NCBI GenBank assembly: GCA_937874515.1 | Contig: CALNBV010000139.1 | Location: 1 to 16,668, forward strand | DNA: 16,668 bases | From: an uncultured Paenibacillaceae bacterium | GTDB lineage: Bacteria > Bacillota > Bacilli > Aneurinibacillales > Aneurinibacillaceae | Direction of reading: 5' to 3' | Part shown: positions 5,721 through 12,473 of the stretch, one piece after another | Position numbering within the stretch: the stretch's first letter is position 1 | Layout: each line of letters opens with the position of its first letter | Notes under the pieces: generated by a model | Told to the model about the DNA's origin: nothing | Database searches by the model: none | The model's input: the letters and a program-made list of their open reading frames with translations, nothing else | Position numbers and translations under genes: made by a program

Positions 5721-6659
5721 TTATTTTCCGTAAAGTAATTCCATTACTTCTTCAAGTTTTCGAGTGATTGTCTCGCTTTTCTCTTTTTCGTTTACCAGTT
5801 GGGTGATTGCTGACATATTGTTGTCTTTAAAATAGGTTAGTACTTCTTCCTCCATCTCTTGAATGCGTTGCTCTAATTTCTCAGTTGCACTATTGATATC
5901 TTCCAAAACGCTTTCAAAAACATCCTGAGTACGGGTTTGAGTTGAAGTTTGTGTTTCCATTGACATAGTCATAGCAACCTCCTCAATTATCTTTTCTTCT
6001 TTTTCTTGTTTATCCATAAAGGTGTTAACTAATTTAGCGGTATCCACTGAATCGTAGGATACGATGACGAAATTATCATCAATCACTTTGAAACGAGAAT
6101 CTCCCTCCAAAACAAACACATGCTCTTTGCGGGGCAACCCCATATCAGTCTCCATCATTATGAATAGTTGGTTCAAAGGAAATTGTTTCATATTGTTATC
6201 CACAAGGTACTCAAAAATCTGATCATTGGCAGGCTTCCAGGAAGATAAATACCAGAGATCAGAACCCTTAAACCGAATAAATCTAGGGTTCTTGTATAAA
6301 GGCAATTTGTCCACCGTAAAACTATAAGAAACTAATCCCTTTCTACGCAAACGTTTTAAGGCTTGTTCGGCGGTAATTGGTCCTTTATTTTCAAGTAAAT
6401 AACGATGGAGTTCATCCGCAAGAGGGTCTGAGGTAGGAGAATTCATTTCAATAACTGCATGTGAACCTCCTTCTTGAAAAGGAGATAATACATCTGTCAA
6501 TGCATCCTCGATGACGTACTCAGGGTTTTGCCCATCTGCATATTCATTTTCAAATGCATATTGCAGACGATTGGAAAGCTCTTCACGAGAAAGTGAACGT
6601 TCCCCTGGGCGAAATACTTTCTTTAACATACTGCTTGCTGTCAAGACTAGTTCTTTCAT
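5721..6659 (-). CDS. Unknown protein with winged-helix-like repeats and a coiled-coil tail
   Basis: A protein of 312 residues (from ATG 6659) that I cannot assign. AAAGGAG lies 11 bases before this ATG; an ATG at 6686 would add nine residues but has no ribosome site. Residues about 85-145 read like a winged-helix unit (LADELHRYLLENKGPITAEQALKRL split into helices, then a wing ending RFIRFKGSDLWYLSSW). Residues about 150-205 repeat the plan (IFEYLVDNN, then HVFVLEGDSRFKVIDDNFVIVS). This tandem layout recalls HARE-HTH/RpoE-type modules, but no hallmark is decisive. A Thr/Gln-rich linker follows (about 233-246), then a coiled coil to the C-terminus. It has no signal peptide or membrane span. It is first in a two-gene unit with the 98-residue helical protein. 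A regulatory or scaffold role is a guess. Confidence 0.7.
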   Translation of the reverse strand: MKELVLTASSMLKKVFRPGERSLSREELSNRLQYAFENEYADGQNPEYVIEDALTDVLSPFQEGGSHAVIEMNSPTSDPLADELHRYLLENKGPITAEQALKRLRRKGLVSYSFTVDKLPLYKNPRFIRFKGSDLWYLSSWKPANDQIFEYLVDNNMKQFPLNQLFIMMETDMGLPRKEHVFVLEGDSRFKVIDDNFVIVSYDSVDTAKLVNTFMDKQEKEEKIIEEVAMTMSMETQTSTQTRTQDVFESVLEDINSATEKLEQRIQEMEEEVLTYFKDNNMSAITQLVNEKEKSETITRKLEEVMELLYGK

Positions 6660-6945
6660 CTTTTTAAAGGCTCCTTTACTGAACATCTTAACGTATTAAT
6701 GATACCATGTTCTGCCTTTACGAGGGAGAAAGAATTTACTTTTTCTCTATCTTCTCCTTGTAAACTAAAGTATCCTTTAAAAAAACAAAAAAAAATTAGC
6801 TTCCGTCACAACTTATTCACAATTAAAGCTCAAAATAAGGGATAATACTTATGTTTTATATCGTTTTTACCGTTTAAAATGTATAATAGTTCCATATAGT
6901 GTTATAGATAAAAACTCGTAGGAAAAAGAAAGGGAGGATATTAAA
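6660..6945. other. Divergent intergenic region
   Basis: This stretch lies between the divergently transcribed 312-residue protein gene (leftward) and the 35-residue protein gene (rightward). It contains a long A-rich tract on the plus strand (6779-6795), the direct repeat at 6805-6822, and two plus-strand -10-like boxes, GATAAT (6841-6846) and TATAAT (6882-6887). Neither has a convincing -35; TATAAT would give a leader of about 50 bases to the ATG at 6946. I see no RNA gene in it. Confidence 0.6.
6805..6822 (-). promoter_or_regulatory. Direct repeat TTGTGA(A/C), 11-base period
   Basis: On the minus strand, TTGTGAA (6816-6822), 4 bases, then TTGTGAC (6805-6811). The 7-4-7 geometry is the same as that of the element at 653-670 and is typical of OmpR/PhoB-family regulator sites; TTGTGA-like boxes are also reported for ResD-type regulators. 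It lies between divergent genes and could act on either. Confidence 0.35.
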
Positions 6946-7053
6946 ATGGTAGATCCAACTCCAATTATTGCTGTATTATTCGGTGCAATTGCACTACCAA
7001 TCGTGCTTAACTTCATCGTTTTAGCTCGTGCAGAAAAAAAATATCAAGGTTAA
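6946..7053 (+). CDS. 35-residue single-span membrane protein
   Basis: A short gene with strong support. AGGGAGGA (6931-6938) is 7 bases before the ATG. The protein starts MVDPTP, has one hydrophobic segment (about residues 7-27, IIAVLFGAIALPIVLNFIVL) and ends in a basic tail (ARAEKKYQG). The charge pattern predicts N-out/C-in by the positive-inside rule. A perfect terminator follows 20 bases after the stop. I do not recognise the family; it does not match CydS, KdpF or MgtR as I know them. Such small proteins often act as accessory subunits or regulators of membrane complexes, or as toxins, but nothing here decides between these. The VIT-type transporter gene lies next, with its own promoter. 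Confidence 0.8.
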   Translation: MVDPTPIIAVLFGAIALPIVLNFIVLARAEKKYQG

Positions 7054-7072
7054 TAAAACCTTATATCATTAT

Positions 7073-7105
7073 AAAGACGATACGAATTCGTATCGTCTTT
7101 TTTCA
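7073..7105 (+). terminator. Terminator after the 35-residue protein gene
   Basis: A perfect palindrome (7073-7100), AAAGACGATACG, AATT, CGTATCGTCTTT, gives a 12-base stem and a 4-base loop, followed by a T run (TTTTTTC). It is one of the strongest terminators in the window and shows that the small gene is an independent unit. Confidence 0.95.
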
Positions 7106-7151
7106 TTATGATCAAAAAATATACAAAATCCCCCTACTCCCAAGTTGAAAA

Positions 7152-7160
7152 TGGTATGAT
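7152..7160 (+). promoter_or_regulatory. Extended -10 promoter for the VIT-type transporter gene
   Basis: TGGTATGAT is an extended -10 (TGn plus TATGAT) with no good -35. The start would be near 7167, giving a leader of about 33 bases to the ATG at 7200. It lies after the terminator of the small gene, where a promoter is needed. Confidence 0.5.
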
Positions 7161-7199
7161 GAAACTATTAAAGTCTTTTTGTGGAAAGAAGGTAGATGT

Positions 7200-7895
7200 A
7201 TGCCCAGTACGCCCCATATCGAAAAACATTTTACCGCTTCTGATACAGTAAGAGACATTGTGATTGGCATGGCTGACGGATTAACGGTTCCTTTTGCACT
7301 GGCTGCCGGGTTAACTGGAGCCGTGGATAGTACAACCATTATTATAACTGCAGGGGTAGCTGAAGTTGCTGCGGGCTCTATTGCCATGGGCTTAGGGGGT
7401 TACCTTGCTGCGAAAACCGATGGGGAACATTATGAATCTGAGTTAAAAAGAGAACAGATGGAAATTATGGAACTTACTCATAAAGAGGAAGAAGAAACAG
7501 CAGAAATCTTTCGTGAATACGGTTTAAAGGAAGACCAAATTCAAGACATTGTGAACACCTTGAAGGAAAAACCGGATCAATGGGCTGATTTTATGATGAA
7601 ATTTGAGCTGGGTCTGGAAAAACCTTATCCCAAACAAGGAAGAAAATCCGCTCTTACCATTGCCTTATCCTATATTACAGGGGGAAGTATCCCTCTTCTT
7701 CCTTATTTTTTTATTGATAATCAACAGACAGCCCTTATTTATTCCGTTATAATAACACTTATTGTTCTATTTATTTTTGGATTTGTAAAAGGAAAATTTA
7801 CAGGTGCAATACCATTAAAAAGCGGGTTACAAACGATGATGATTGGCGGTTTAGCAGCAGGCGCTGCCTTCGGACTGGCTCGATTATTATCTTGA
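7200..7895 (+). CDS. VIT1/CCC1-family Fe2+/Mn2+ transporter
   Basis: A 231-residue membrane transporter, likely to move Fe2+ or Mn2+ out of the cytosol. I use ATG 7200 (AGAAGG site 7 bases upstream) over an in-frame TTG at 7179. Membrane spans 1 and 2 (about 18-40 and 46-72) contain D26 in GMADGLTVPFAL and M63 in GSIAMGLGGY, at positions matching the metal-path Asp and Met of plant VIT1. A cytosolic helical metal-binding region (about 73-145) is rich in Glu (79, 81, 86, 89) and holds FMMKFE (M132, M133, E136), matching the Met-Met-x-x-Glu site of VIT1. Three more spans follow (about 150-172, 177-197, 207-229). The match to VIT1 residues is from memory of the family. The acetyltransferase gene follows after 36 bases. 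Confidence 0.92.
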   Translation: MPSTPHIEKHFTASDTVRDIVIGMADGLTVPFALAAGLTGAVDSTTIIITAGVAEVAAGSIAMGLGGYLAAKTDGEHYESELKREQMEIMELTHKEEEETAEIFREYGLKEDQIQDIVNTLKEKPDQWADFMMKFELGLEKPYPKQGRKSALTIALSYITGGSIPLLPYFFIDNQQTALIYSVIITLIVLFIFGFVKGKFTGAIPLKSGLQTMMIGGLAAGAAFGLARLLS

Positions 7896-7931
7896 AACCC
7901 ATCTGATTACACCCTACCTGGAGGAATGAAT

Positions 7932-8414
7932 ATGTTAATACGCAGGGCAAAAATTCAAGACCTTGACGGAATGGTAGAGCTCATTAATGAATATGCCCAG
8001 CAGGGATTAATGCTTTCTCGCTCGAAATTGTCCCTTTGTGAAACCTTATCCTGTTTTTCTGTTGTTGTTGATAATAAGGGAGAAGTAACACCCCCAGGTT
8101 CTGTCGTGGGAGTTGGAGGTGTCCATATATTATGGGAGGATTTAGCGGAAATCCGCTCCCTCGCCATATCAGACAAAACGAGAGGCAAAGGTTTAGGAAA
8201 ACTGTTAGTCCAACACCTGGTGGAAGAAGCAGAAGAAATGGGGATTAAACGGGTAATGGCCCTTACCTATCAAACCCACTTTTTTGAAAAATGCGGATTT
8301 TCCGTTGTTTCCAAAGAGTCTCTTCCCCATAAAGTATGGAAAGACTGCATTAACTGCTCTAAATTCCCTGCATGTGATGAAATTGCTGTCATTAAAGAAC
8401 TAAGCCCGGTATAA
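7932..8414 (+). CDS. GNAT N-acetyltransferase, ArgA-like
   Basis: A 160-residue acetyl-CoA-dependent acyltransferase. The ATG at 7932 is preferred, 7 bases after GGAGG; the ATG at 7926 touches the ribosome site. It shows the GNAT core, with AEIRSLAIS before the acetyl-CoA loop RGKGLG (84-89), then VMALTYQTHFFEKCGF. The sequence resembles the short stand-alone N-acetylglutamate-synthase-type proteins often labelled ArgA, including EYAQQGLMLSRS near the N-terminus and LPHKVWKDC near the C-terminus. It also has the C-terminal Cys cluster C139, C142, C148 (DCINCSKFPACDE), conserved in that group as I know it. The role in arginine synthesis is not supported by neighbours: no arg genes are nearby. 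It is probably co-transcribed with the transporter. Confidence 0.85.
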   Translation: MLIRRAKIQDLDGMVELINEYAQQGLMLSRSKLSLCETLSCFSVVVDNKGEVTPPGSVVGVGGVHILWEDLAEIRSLAISDKTRGKGLGKLLVQHLVEEAEEMGIKRVMALTYQTHFFEKCGFSVVSKESLPHKVWKDCINCSKFPACDEIAVIKELSPV

Positions 8415-8437
8415 CTGATTACCGGGCTTTTTTTCTT
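8402..8437 (+). terminator. Shared terminator of convergent genes
   Basis: AAGCCCGGT (8402-8410) pairs with ACCGGGCTT (8421-8429) and is followed by TTTTTTCTT on the plus strand. The loop holds the stop codon of the acetyltransferase gene (8412-8414), and the second arm encodes the last residues and stop of the minus-strand DUF1232 gene. The minus-strand tail is poor in T, so termination is stronger for the plus strand. Confidence 0.9.
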
Positions 8438-9330
8438 AAATAATGGGTTATTTTATTTAACCGTTTAGAACCTACAAGGTCATCCGCCTTCTCAATAACA
8501 TCTTGAATCACTTGAAGGAGATTTTGCTTCCCATTCCAGTGTTGAAGTAAAATAGATTCGTCTACATCACCAATGATTTTTTTCAAAGCAAACACAGCTA
8601 ACACAATATCATCAAGGAAACCCATTGGCCCTACAATGGCTTCAGGTATAAAATCTACTGGAGTCATGAAATAAAGAACGGCAGCCATTAAAATGGCTTT
8701 TGACTGGACTTCCACCCGTTTATCTTTAATTAATCGAACCAATAACACGAAAAGGTCAGGTGCCAACAACAAATAAGGAACCCATTTTTCGGATTGGCTA
8801 TCCCCCATTTTCTCCCTGATAAACTCTTCAATTTTCATTCTTAAATTGTCATAGAATCGAAGGTGCTCTGAGTTCATTTGAATGGGTATCAATTCCTTTT
8901 GTTCTGTATCCAATACGACTTTTAAATAGCCTTCGTGAAAGGCCAATTCTTTAATTTCCAGCCTATTCAAGGTTGGATAATTTTCAACCATTTCATTTAA
9001 TTGAACCTTAATCTGTTCTTCCGTCACTTCAAACACATCATTATTTTTGATCCATTCAAACAATCCTGGACCAGGTACATCTTCTAATCCAAAGGGGAGT
9101 TCTGCCTTTTCATAATGGAAAAGGGCGAATTTATTCGTATCATTAAAGGAAAAATCCCTCACTTGCACCCAATATTTTCTCCCTATGGATTCTTCATTTC
9201 CCGGACCTGCAATATCCCATTCCATCCCATTTTCTTTACAGGTAATGTGTTGCAGGCGAACTCCTTCAGGCAATATTTGATTAATGACTGGTAAAAATAG
9301 GACATTCACTTGTTTTTCTTCTAATTGCAT
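8419..9330 (-). CDS. DUF1232 protein with a unique N-terminal domain
   Basis: A 303-residue protein. The C-terminal part (about 195-255) is a DUF1232 domain with the signature YFMTPVDFIPE (220-230) and GFLDDIVLAVFALKK, as in B. subtilis YkvA; the domain is likely a membrane-associated hairpin of two hydrophobic helices. The first ~185 residues are soluble and alternate beta strands and helices (for example MEWDIAG, YWVQVRDFSF, YLKVVLDTEQ), a layout reminiscent of lipid- or sterol-binding beta-rich folds, but I recognise no family. DUF1232 proteins are usually about 100-130 residues, so this is an extended form. GAGGAG lies 9 bases before the ATG. It may be read through from namA upstream (76-base gap, no clear terminator). 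Confidence 0.8.
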   Translation of the reverse strand: MQLEEKQVNVLFLPVINQILPEGVRLQHITCKENGMEWDIAGPGNEESIGRKYWVQVRDFSFNDTNKFALFHYEKAELPFGLEDVPGPGLFEWIKNNDVFEVTEEQIKVQLNEMVENYPTLNRLEIKELAFHEGYLKVVLDTEQKELIPIQMNSEHLRFYDNLRMKIEEFIREKMGDSQSEKWVPYLLLAPDLFVLLVRLIKDKRVEVQSKAILMAAVLYFMTPVDFIPEAIVGPMGFLDDIVLAVFALKKIIGDVDESILLQHWNGKQNLLQVIQDVIEKADDLVGSKRLNKITHYLRKKAR

Positions 9331-9406
9331 ACAAACCGACTCCTCATATGACTTTAATGATTATGTTTCCCTTCCATACGAAAAAAAGTCGGACAAAGTT
9401 ACAGGT

Positions 9407-10435
9407 TTAAAAACCTCTTTCATAGGGAATAGGAATGGGATGTTCAAATTCTTTTCTTTTACGAAGAGCGCTAGCATGTAGGGCCCAATAAGGATTTCGC
9501 AATAATTCCCTTCCTAAAAGTACCAAATCCCCTTTTCCGTTTCCAATAATTTCATTAGCCATGGCAGGTTCCGTAATTAAACCTACACACCCCGTAGCAA
9601 TCCCTACTTTCTCCCGAATTTCAGCTGCGTAAGGAATTTGGTATCCGGGAAAAACAACGGGTGGTGCAAGGGGTGAAATCCCTCCTGTGGAACAATCAAT
9701 GAAGTCAATGCCTTCAGCTTTTGCCATACGTGCAATGTTTAAAGTATCCTCTAAGGTTAAACCACCCTCATCGTAATCCACAGCAGAAAGGCGCAAATAA
9801 ATAGGCTTGTCCTTTGGCCATTCTTCTTTAACCGCCTGTATGATTTGTTTCAATAATAGAAAACGATTTTCCAGACTGCCCCCATACTGGTCTGTTTTCT
9901 TATTTGAAATTGGGGATAAAAATTGATGGATCAGATAACCATGGGCTCCATGGATTTCAATAACATCAAAACCCGCTTCTTTTGCCCTGCGAGCACCCTC
10001 TCTCCAAGATTCAATGACATGAAAAATTTCATTTACTGATAGTTCATGGGGAATTGGGGAATCCTGATTAAAAGGAAGTTCACTTGGGGCTACAATGACA
10101 TCGTCAACTCCTGCTTTCCTTCCAGCATGAGCCAATTGCACCCCAATCGCTCCGTTTTGTTGATGGACAAAATCTACAATTTTTTGTAAGGAAGGAACCT
10201 GACTGTCATCCCATAATCCTAAATCTCTAGCACTAATTCTCCCCCGCTTTTCTATGGCGGTGGCTTCAAGAAGAATTAAACCAACACCACCCATGGCTCT
10301 TGTACCATAATGAATCAGATGCCAGTCTGTTGCCTTTCCATCATTTTGCGCAGAATACATACACATGGGGGACATTACAATTCGATTTGAAATAGTTAGA
10401 CTCTTTTGTTCAAAAGGCGTAAACAATAAACTCAT
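9407..10435 (-). CDS. namA: NADPH dehydrogenase NamA (YqjM), Old Yellow Enzyme
   Basis: An FMN-dependent flavoenzyme of 342 residues that uses NADPH to reduce the C=C bond of alpha,beta-unsaturated carbonyls and also acts on nitro compounds and nitrate esters; the family is linked to detoxification and oxidative stress. The TIM barrel shows the YqjM hallmarks: C25 and Y27 in SPMCMYS, the flavin-site Q100 in VQLAHAGRKA, the substrate pair H162/H165 in EIHGAHGYLIHQFLSP, and QYGGSLENR. The late flavin-phosphate loop is ATGCVGLI with LGRELLRNP, and the C-terminal YERGF carries the arginine finger that reaches across the dimer. The second ATG (10435) is 7 bases from GGAGG and is preferred to that at 10438. 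Confidence 0.95.
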   Translation of the reverse strand: MSLLFTPFEQKSLTISNRIVMSPMCMYSAQNDGKATDWHLIHYGTRAMGGVGLILLEATAIEKRGRISARDLGLWDDSQVPSLQKIVDFVHQQNGAIGVQLAHAGRKAGVDDVIVAPSELPFNQDSPIPHELSVNEIFHVIESWREGARRAKEAGFDVIEIHGAHGYLIHQFLSPISNKKTDQYGGSLENRFLLLKQIIQAVKEEWPKDKPIYLRLSAVDYDEGGLTLEDTLNIARMAKAEGIDFIDCSTGGISPLAPPVVFPGYQIPYAAEIREKVGIATGCVGLITEPAMANEIIGNGKGDLVLLGRELLRNPYWALHASALRKRKEFEHPIPIPYERGF

Positions 10436-10473
10436 CATAACCCCTCCTTAATAGTTGTCCGTTAATTAATCAA

Positions 10474-10502
10474 ATAATAATAGAGCTTACAGAATTTGTC
10501 TA
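10474..10502 (-). promoter_or_regulatory. Sigma-A promoter for namA
   Basis: The minus strand has TAGACA (10497-10502), a 17-base spacer and TATTAT (10474-10479), five of six matches in each box. The start near 10467 is about 32 bases before the ATG. The divergent DUF2062 gene begins at 10528, so its promoter must overlap this one. A weak plus-strand candidate is TTGTCC (10455-10460), 17 bases, then TAATAG. Confidence 0.65.
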
Positions 10503-10527
10503 ACTATTTAATCAAGTGAGGAGTAAA

Positions 10528-11022
10528 ATGTTTAATAAACTTTATCGAAAATTAAAATATCAATATTTGAAACTTTTGCGTACAAAGGGTGCCCCCTCTA
10601 TAATTGCTCGGAGTTTTTCCCTGGGAATTTTCATTGAGTTTATTACTCTGCCGACTCTTGGAATCGCCTTTTTGTTTCTTTATCCGTTAAATAGATGGCT
10701 TCGGGGAAATTTTGCCGCTTCCCTTATTGGATTTATTATGGGGAAATTTATTCTGCCAATTTTTTTTGTCATTAATATGAGTGTGGGTACCATGTTGGTC
10801 AATGGAAAGACAACACATGTACAACAAATAGAGGAATCGGGATATACAACGATGATTCAATTAATAAAAACAAAAGGAATTGCCTTTTTTCTGGGAAGTG
10901 CAACTACTGGTTTAATAGTCGCTATTCTGTGCTACATGTTTGTATTCTATGGTTTAATTCTTTATCGGGATCGCAAAAAGAAAAGACGAATGGCAATCCA
11001 TATCGAAATAAAAGAGCATTGA
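10528..11022 (+). CDS. DUF2062 membrane protein
   Basis: A 164-residue membrane protein fitting DUF2062: a basic N-terminal helix (KLYRKLKYQYLKLLR), a conserved span starting IARSFSLGIFIEF (about 25-52), a second span with GFIMGKFILPIFFV (about 64-85), and a third (about 118-145), ending in a basic/acidic tail. The family is common in Bacillales and Proteobacteria and has no proven function. The ATG at 10528 is chosen because AGGAG ends 4 bases before it; an in-frame GTG at 10516 precedes that site. Its stop lies in the hairpin shared with the next, convergent gene. Confidence 0.88.
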   Translation: MFNKLYRKLKYQYLKLLRTKGAPSIIARSFSLGIFIEFITLPTLGIAFLFLYPLNRWLRGNFAASLIGFIMGKFILPIFFVINMSVGTMLVNGKTTHVQQIEESGYTTMIQLIKTKGIAFFLGSATTGLIVAILCYMFVFYGLILYRDRKKKRRMAIHIEIKEH

Positions 11023-11045
11023 ATTTTACTTCAATGCTCTTTTAC
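11010..11045 (+). terminator. Bidirectional terminator between convergent genes
   Basis: AAAGAGCATTGAA (11011-11023) pairs with TTCAATGCTCTTT (11030-11042) over a 6-base loop. T runs follow in the plus direction (TTTT then ACTG) and in the minus direction (TTTTATTT). The first arm contains the last codons and TGA stop of the DUF2062 gene, and the other end is just past the stop of the minus-strand membrane protein gene at 11049. Confidence 0.9.
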
Positions 11046-11048
11046 TGT

Positions 11049-11336
11049 CTATTTCCCCATACTTCTAATTAAAGAAACAACAAATAAATCAAGGGATATG
11101 AGAAAGCCGCCAAAGAAACCAAACATAGCGAACATAAAACGGTTAATTACAGACTTCTCAATCCGAAGGGCAAGGATACTCCCAAGAAAAGGAATAATAA
11201 TTTCAATAACAATAAAAATAGTTCGTAAGGTTGGATTGTTTCCTTTAACCGCTTCTACACAAATAGAATAATTAAAAATAGCTAAACCTATTATGATTAG
11301 AGCAATGGGAAGTATTCTTATGATTGTTTTTTTCAT
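11049..11336 (-). CDS. Small membrane protein of unknown function
   Basis: A 95-residue hydrophobic protein with about three membrane spans (roughly 6-26, 39-57 and 68-92) and few charges between them. I recognise no family. AGGAGGAGAG lies just before the ATG. It starts 46 bases after the pseudouridine synthase stop, with no clear terminator or promoter between, so it is probably the second gene of that transcript. Confidence 0.7.
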   Translation of the reverse strand: MKKTIIRILPIALIIIGLAIFNYSICVEAVKGNNPTLRTIFIVIEIIIPFLGSILALRIEKSVINRFMFAMFGFFGGFLISLDLFVVSLIRSMGK

Positions 11337-11382
11337 AGGTTTCTCTCCTCCTATCCCATATTTGATGATACTCTTTTTAAAC

Positions 11383-12285
11383 TCATGGGTAAAGATTGCC
11401 CCTCATTTTTTCAATCACTTTCACCATATCCTCCGGTAAATCCGCAGTAAAAGTAAGCTCCTCTTTTGTTAAGGGATGTGAAAAAGCCATGGTTCTAGAA
11501 TGAAGAGCCTGTCTTCCAATTAAGTCCTGTTTCCCACCATACAAATTATCTCCTAATAAAGGATGATTGATATGTTTCATATGTACTCTTATTTGATGGG
11601 TGCGTCCTGTTTCCAATTTAAGTTGAATATGTGTACAATCAGAAAACCGCTGCAATACTTTAAAATGAGTCATTGCATGTTGCCCATCTTCATGAATGAC
11701 CCTCTCCATGATTGAATCCCCATTGCGAAAAATAGGTGCGTTGATTGTTCCCTTGTCCTCCTGAATGACTCCATGAACTATCGCTTCATAATAACGTTGA
11801 ATCCTACCTTCTTGTTGCAAAATAGCTAGCTGTTGATGGGCAAATTGGCTTTTCGCAATAAGTACTAACCCGGATGTGTCCTTATCTAAACGGTTTACAG
11901 CTCTAAACTTTCTTTTTTCTCCATTTGCTAACCAGGAATAAACCACTCCATTAGCAAGGGTTCCACCCGAATGCAACATGGTAGGGTGAATACATAAATT
12001 AGGTGATTTATTTACCACTAATATTTCATCATCTTCATACACACAATTAAAAGGAATAGGTTCAGGTCGTATATTCTCCGATTCTTCTTCTGGCAAAACC
12101 AATTGAATTTTATCGCCAATTTTTACGGGATGATCTAAATAGGTTGGTTTACCATTCAAGATAATTCCCTTTACATGCTTGCAAGCCACAAGTAATCCCC
12201 TGGAAATTCCATGGGTTTCCCTGAGAAATGATCGTACATTCAAGCTTTCTACATTGACAGTAAAACTGTAACTCTTAGGGTTCAT
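11383..12285 (-). CDS. RluA/RluD-family RNA pseudouridine synthase
   Basis: A 300-residue enzyme that isomerises uridine to pseudouridine in structured RNA, most likely rRNA or tRNA. The N-terminal S4-like RNA-binding domain (about 12-65) carries SFLRETHGISRGLL and VKGIILNGK. The catalytic domain has IHP at 100-101, the catalytic Asp134 in NRLDKDTSGLVLIAKS, YYEAIVHG, and the late motif LETGRTHQIRVHMKHINHPLLGD (split: GRTHQIRVH, then HPLLGD). This is the whole family pattern at normal length. Which paralogue (RluD/YlyB, YjbO or YhcT type) and which site it modifies cannot be told here. GAGGAG lies a rather long 13 bases before the ATG. It diverges from pyc. Confidence 0.93.
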   Translation of the reverse strand: MNPKSYSFTVNVESLNVRSFLRETHGISRGLLVACKHVKGIILNGKPTYLDHPVKIGDKIQLVLPEEESENIRPEPIPFNCVYEDDEILVVNKSPNLCIHPTMLHSGGTLANGVVYSWLANGEKRKFRAVNRLDKDTSGLVLIAKSQFAHQQLAILQQEGRIQRYYEAIVHGVIQEDKGTINAPIFRNGDSIMERVIHEDGQHAMTHFKVLQRFSDCTHIQLKLETGRTHQIRVHMKHINHPLLGDNLYGGKQDLIGRQALHSRTMAFSHPLTKEELTFTADLPEDMVKVIEKMRGNLYP

Positions 12286-12397
12286 CTTTTTCTTTCAACT
12301 CCTCATTTCCATTTTACATTAGAACCTACTCTAAAGGGAAAACCTAAAAGGAATTTTAAATATAATGGGAAGTTAAATAATTGTTTTTATTACGAAT

Positions 12398-12429
12398 ATT
12401 CATTAATTGTGTTATACTATTTAATGAAT
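12398..12429 (+). promoter_or_regulatory. pyc promoter inside an inverted repeat
   Basis: TGTTATACT (12410-12418, with TG at 12408-12409 offset by one base as read TG-T-TATACT) is an extended -10; a poor -35, TTACGA, lies 17 bases upstream (12390-12395). A perfect inverted repeat, ATTCATTAA (12398-12406), 14 bases, TTAATGAAT (12421-12429), brackets the -10 box symmetrically. This is a natural operator position. Transcription would start near 12425, leaving about 49 bases to the ATG. Confidence 0.55.
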
Positions 12430-12473
12430 TGACGCAATTTTTACATCATTAAGAAAAACAAGGAGAGAGATAA

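Noticed and set aside
9400..9415. AGGTTT/AAACCT palindrome at the namA stop codon
   Set aside because: The loop would have only two bases and the T run is 20 bases away, so it is unlikely to end transcription.
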